This document shows, piece after piece, positions 60,451 through 64,000 of a stretch of 64,000 nt of DNA; the stretch's first letter is position 1, and the number at the start of each line of letters is the position of its first letter. The notes beneath the pieces are model-generated. The model worked only from the letters and a program-made list of their open reading frames with translations, searched no databases and was not told the DNA's origin. The translations under genes were made by a program, and so were the position numbers. The DNA comes from Eonycteris spelaea (Eukaryota; Chordata; Mammalia; Chiroptera; Pteropodidae): NCBI GenBank assembly GCA_003508835.1, contig PUFA01000116.1, positions 5,332,001 to 5,396,000 on the forward strand. Reading direction: 5' to 3'.

Positions 60451-60957
60451 CAGCCCTCCCCCATCCCCAGTTTTGCTTTTTGTGATTTCATCAACATGTG
60501 GTCAACCATGGTCTGAAAATAGTCAATGAAAAATTCCAGTAATAAACCATTTATACGCTTTAAATTGCGTGCCATTCTGAGTAACGTGACGAAATGTCAT
60601 GCCATTCCACTCCATCCTGCCCAGGACATGAACCATCCCTTTGTCCAGTGTCTCCACCGGGTATACACTGCCCGCCCATAGTCACTTAGTAGCCACCTCA
60701 GTTATCAGCTCGACCATCACAGTACCACAGTGCGTGTGTTCAAGCCACCCTTATTCTACTTAACAATGGCCCCAAAGTGCAAGAGCACTGATGCTGGCCA
60801 TTTGAATACGGCAAAGAGAAGCCATAAAGTATATGTCTGTATATAAAAAAAAAAAAAAAAAAAAAAAAAATAGTATACATTGAATTCAGTACTATCTGCA
60901 GTTTCAGGCACTACTGGGAGTCGTGGAAGCTACCCCTGCAGATAAGGGGCACTACTC
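60451..60957 (+). mobile_element. Tigger1/MER28-like DNA transposon, internally deleted
   Basis: The left end 'cagccctcccccatccccag' and the right end, read reversed, form worn terminal inverted repeats. The body carries 'gtcaaccatggtctgaaaat', 'aaattgcgtgccattctgag' and 'tacttaacaatggccccaaa'. At 60765 the start of the pogo-like transposase frame survives: MAPKCKSTDAG, then AKRSHK. It is cut short at about 60840, where a poly-A run sits, and sequence resumes at the far 3' end ('gcagataaggggcactact'). Roughly 507 bases remain of an element normally over 2 kb, so it is a non-autonomous deletion derivative with no catalytic domain. Confidence 0.85.
60847..60871. repeat. Poly-A tract inside the Tigger element
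   Basis: About 25 A residues lie exactly where the transposase frame is lost, at the internal deletion point. Confidence 0.9.
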
Positions 60958-60959
60958 TA

Positions 60960-62450
60960 CTTCTATTTTCTTCCATGGTTTTATCAGGTAACTGATGGTC
61001 TATGCCAGGGAAAGATAGAGAAAGAAGGAAATAACAATGTTTTTAATGGGTAGACTGCACGTAAATATAAACTAAATCATGTACGAATTTAATGATAATT
61101 TTCATGCAGAATAAGCACTACATATTTATTTTTCTGGCCCTACAGATCTCTTATCAGTCATATATTCAGGTAAATAATTTTGGATGAAACGTTGGATCTA
61201 ACTGCAATCCAGTATAAAACAGAATTTTAGCTTTCTGAAACTAAATCTGAGAGGTTGCAACATTCTCAATTACCAAAATATGTAAGTACAGTTAAATATG
61301 TTTAATATTCAGGTAAATTTACACATTCTCCATTCAAATAAAAAACAATGTTTTAAAGTTATTTTTACGATTATAAAGTTAGCCTGCAAGGAGGTCCAGA
61401 GCCCAATTTTATTTCAATTCAAAAATTTTAGAATAGTTTTTTCTCTCTGTTTTTCACTATTCGAGATATTGGAAGTAATAAAATTAATCTCTAAAGGAAT
61501 AAGTCAATGCTCCTTCCATAATGTCACACTCTTCACTCAAATGTCTAACATCTCCTGGAAGGATAAATAATATTCAACTTCTAAATCAGTGGTTTATAAA
61601 CCATATCCTCTTCAAACAGAGCAGCTTTGTTTATATCTACAGTACTTTATATACTAAGCTTCTGCACAAGATTTCAATTATAGACAGGACTCCACTCCAA
61701 AATAAATAAATAAATAAAAACTGCTGTCCTAGATTAAAAGTCTCCAAGAGAGAAAAACAGATTGAATCAATGTATCTTCTTTCACGCCCTCACCAAAACT
61801 CTGCTAAATTGACTGTACAGGGATTTTTAGAAATTATCTTTAAGGCACCAATCCAGAATAATGGAAAAAATGAGAGGGAAAAAAAAACACATTTGGAAAG
61901 CTGGAAAGTAGACAAAGAGGAATCAAAAACATAGCAGGGCTGAGAAAACTGAATCCCATGCAAGCAACAGGAAAAGTTGAGAACTAACCTGATTTTCACT
62001 CAGGATTTATAGTACCAGGTACCTCTGAAGAAAACTTAGTAAAAGTTGGTTACAAGTCCGTTTAAGATTCAGATGCCCAGATCATTTCTCTTTTATATAA
62101 CTAGGCAACCATTCCTCCCTCACCCTAGGAAAACACTGGGAGTGTATTCTCTGAGAGGATAAAACAGGATCTCTGAGCTGGGTAGATATCAAACACATTT
62201 GAGGCCAGAGCTTACTGAAAACAGAAAAATTAGGTAAACAAATGCTTTTCATTCACATGGCTTCCAGAACACTGGCACCCAGGCTTTCACTCTCCAGATA
62301 GGAGATGAGTACATAGTCTTATCCAAGCACCTGAACCTTCCAAGAAGAAGATCTCAAGACACTGGTATTAGCTTGCTGTGAGTATCTCTGGGGTGGATGC
62401 AGGGTATGGGGAGTTAGTCAAGGTACCAACCCCAGCTCTCTCCGCCCTCA
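60960..62450. other. Gene-free AT-rich interval
   Basis: An (AAAT)n run lies at 61701-61720. No coding unit or named repeat was recognised. Confidence 0.4.
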
Positions 62451-62455
62451 TAGCC

Positions 62456-62730
62456 ATGCCTTGCAAAACTGAGGAGATCAAGGACTTCCTGCTCACAGCC
62501 AGACGAAAAGATGCCAAATCTGTCAAGATCAAGAAAAATAAGGATAATTTGAAGTTTAAAATTTGATGCAACAGATACCTTTATACATTGGTCATCACAG
62601 AAAAAGAGAAGGCCGAGAAACTGAAACAGTCCCTGCCCCCACCCCCACCCCCATCCTGTCTGGCAGTGAAGGAGCTGAAATGCATTTAAATTTTTTAAAT
62701 TCTTAAATAAACAAATAAATAAAAATAAAG
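62456..62730 (+). pseudogene. RPL38: Processed pseudogene of ribosomal protein L38
   Basis: Intronless copy of the 70-residue 60S subunit protein. From the ATG at 62456 it reads '[20 protein letters not shown]' and 'KKNKDN', closely matching eukaryotic L38. Codon 37, normally Arg, is TGA (62564-62566), consistent with decay of a CpG in CGA. The frame then continues with 'RYLYTLVIT' and '[12 protein letters not shown]'. A C-rich run (62630-62652) is expanded, adding about four codons, before 'LAVKELK'. The parental stop is replaced by TGC at 62681. An A-rich stretch at 62699-62730 looks like the remains of the poly-A tail. It is a LINE-mediated retrocopy with no sign of function. Confidence 0.95.
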
Positions 62731-63029
62731 GCACTGGTAGTAGCAAATCCTCAAATAATTGGCCTAGCCAATCACTCTACAGCCAAGCTTATGGTCGACG
62801 AGTCCGATGCATGAGTTCAGGGTGTCCAATCCGTTTCCATCACTTACTCTACACTGGCAAAAAAAAAAAAAAGAGTTTCGGACATGTGAGAAAAGATGGA
62901 AGACCAAAACAAAGAAACCAAATAGCTACTTGGAGGAAAAAAGCAATGCAAGGAAAAGAAACCTTTCCCTCCCCCCGCAAAATCAATATTCTCAGAGAAT
63001 TAAGTAAATATAGCAAACCCATATTAAAT

Positions 63030-63720
63030 AACAGTTTTTTTCAAAAAGGACTTCTCAATTTTTTTTTAAAGAGAAGCTCTTGGGAACTAAAAACATGATA
63101 TTTGCAATTAAAAACTCAATAGAAGAGTTGGAATATGAAATTTATGAAAATCTCAGAAAGCAGAGCCAAAAAAAAAAAAAAGAAGTAGGTGAAAAACAAG
63201 AGAATGCCCAGCCAGGATATCCAATGTCCAAGCAATAGGGATTCTAAAAATGGAGAAATAATCAATGAATTGCAGAAAAATGTCAACTAATAATTGAAGA
63301 AAATTTTCCAGTACTAAAATATCTGGGTTTTCATTACAGACGGACTCTCCAAGTATCTGGTCCATCATCATAAAATTTTAGAACATTAGATATAAAGAGA
63401 AGATCCTACAAGCTTCTAGAACAGGAAAGGGGGCAGGGAGACCAAATTCCAAATATTAGGAATTAGAGCGGTTTAACGCTTTTCCGAGGTAATTTTAGAA
63501 GCTAAAAGAGAACAAGTAATGATCTCCAACCTGGAATTCTGTTACTGGATACTCAAGTGCAAGGGCAAAATAAAAACTTTCAGGCAAGCCAAGTCTCAAA
63601 AAAAGTTACTTTTTATGTACTCTTTTTTTCTGGGGGCTGCTACTGTTGAAGGTGCTTTTCCAGAACAGGTGAGACACAGGATACAGGCAGCACGAGATCC
63701 AAGATGAGAGCGAGGTAAAA
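63030..63720 (+). mobile_element. HAL1/L1-type LINE fragment
   Basis: Phrases in the order of the HAL1/L1 ORF1-like region: 'gaagaaaattttccagtact', 'cataaaattttagaacatta', 'aaagagaagatcctacaagc', 'atctccaacctggaattctg', 'aagtgcaagggcaaaataaa', 'aactttcaggcaagccaagt'. Stops and indels are frequent. The left boundary is approximate and an A-run interrupts at 63168-63181. Confidence 0.7.
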
Positions 63721-63724
63721 AGCC

Positions 63725-64000
63725 AAGGCCCCTTGGAAAGGCGGATCTCAGGGTGAAGCGGAGTGCACCAAGCATGGGGACAAGCCCAGACCAGAGCAGG
63801 CCAAGAGGCGCCAGGAGAAACTTTCTCAGGCAAATGAAAGCTTAGAATACCGAATGCACCCAAAGTCACCGAGAACGATTGAGCCCACTGCGGACGAGTT
63901 TGCGAGCAAAAAGCGAACTGAGCAAGGCAATTAAGTCGACAGAAGCCGAAAACGTGTACGGGAAACAAAAGGGAATCGTTTAATGACATGTCTGCATCAA
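63725..64000. other. Right window edge, nothing recognised
   Basis: The 127-codon minus-strand frame at 63606-63989 overlaps the LINE tail and has no domain I recognise. By synteny EPHA1 could lie further right, but no exon of it is visible here. Confidence 0.35.

Overview
The window is nuclear DNA of a placental mammal. It has no operons or dense coding. It holds ancient mammalian interspersed repeats (MIR, L2, several old L1 fragments on both strands, a CR1/L3-like scrap and a Tigger-type DNA transposon), many microsatellites, a processed ribosomal-protein pseudogene, and single-exon chemoreceptor genes. I saw no young tRNA-derived SINE of any lineage I can recall, so I do not name an order or species.

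Layout. 1-12.3 kb: L1 in minus orientation at the left edge, an L1 3' end, a long L2, a CR1/L3-like scrap, a short minisatellite and purine-rich low-complexity DNA. 12.4-13.5 kb: a GC-rich family 10 olfactory receptor (best guess OR10AC1) with four frameshifts. 14-26.6 kb: L1 scraps, MIRs and dinucleotide repeats. 26.6-27.6 kb: a family 2 olfactory receptor (OR2F/OR2R-like), open except for one frameshift just before TM7. 31.5-31.9 kb: a truncated, badly damaged duplicate of that receptor. 33.4-34.3 kb, minus strand: bitter taste receptor TAS2R41, nearly intact but with a one-base loss after TM1. 35.6-39.2 kb: two L1 3' portions. 46-48 kb: L1 fragments in minus orientation. 51.5-52.4 kb, minus: a heavily decayed TAS2R60. 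57.1-58.0 kb, minus: a decayed third bitter receptor, probably TAS2R62. 60.5-61.0 kb: a Tigger1/MER28-like element. 62.5 kb: an RPL38 processed pseudogene. 63.0-63.7 kb: a HAL1/L1-like fragment.

How it fits together. The order OR10AC1 / family 2 OR / TAS2R41 / TAS2R60 / TAS2R62, with the three taste receptors on one strand, matches (from memory) the chemoreceptor block at human 7q35 beside EPHA1, read in the opposite direction. Every chemoreceptor here is broken as written. They form a gradient: one lesion each in TAS2R41 and the 26.6 kb OR, four in the OR10 gene, and extensive decay in TAS2R60, TAS2R62 and the OR duplicate. I see no gene that is clearly intact and functional.
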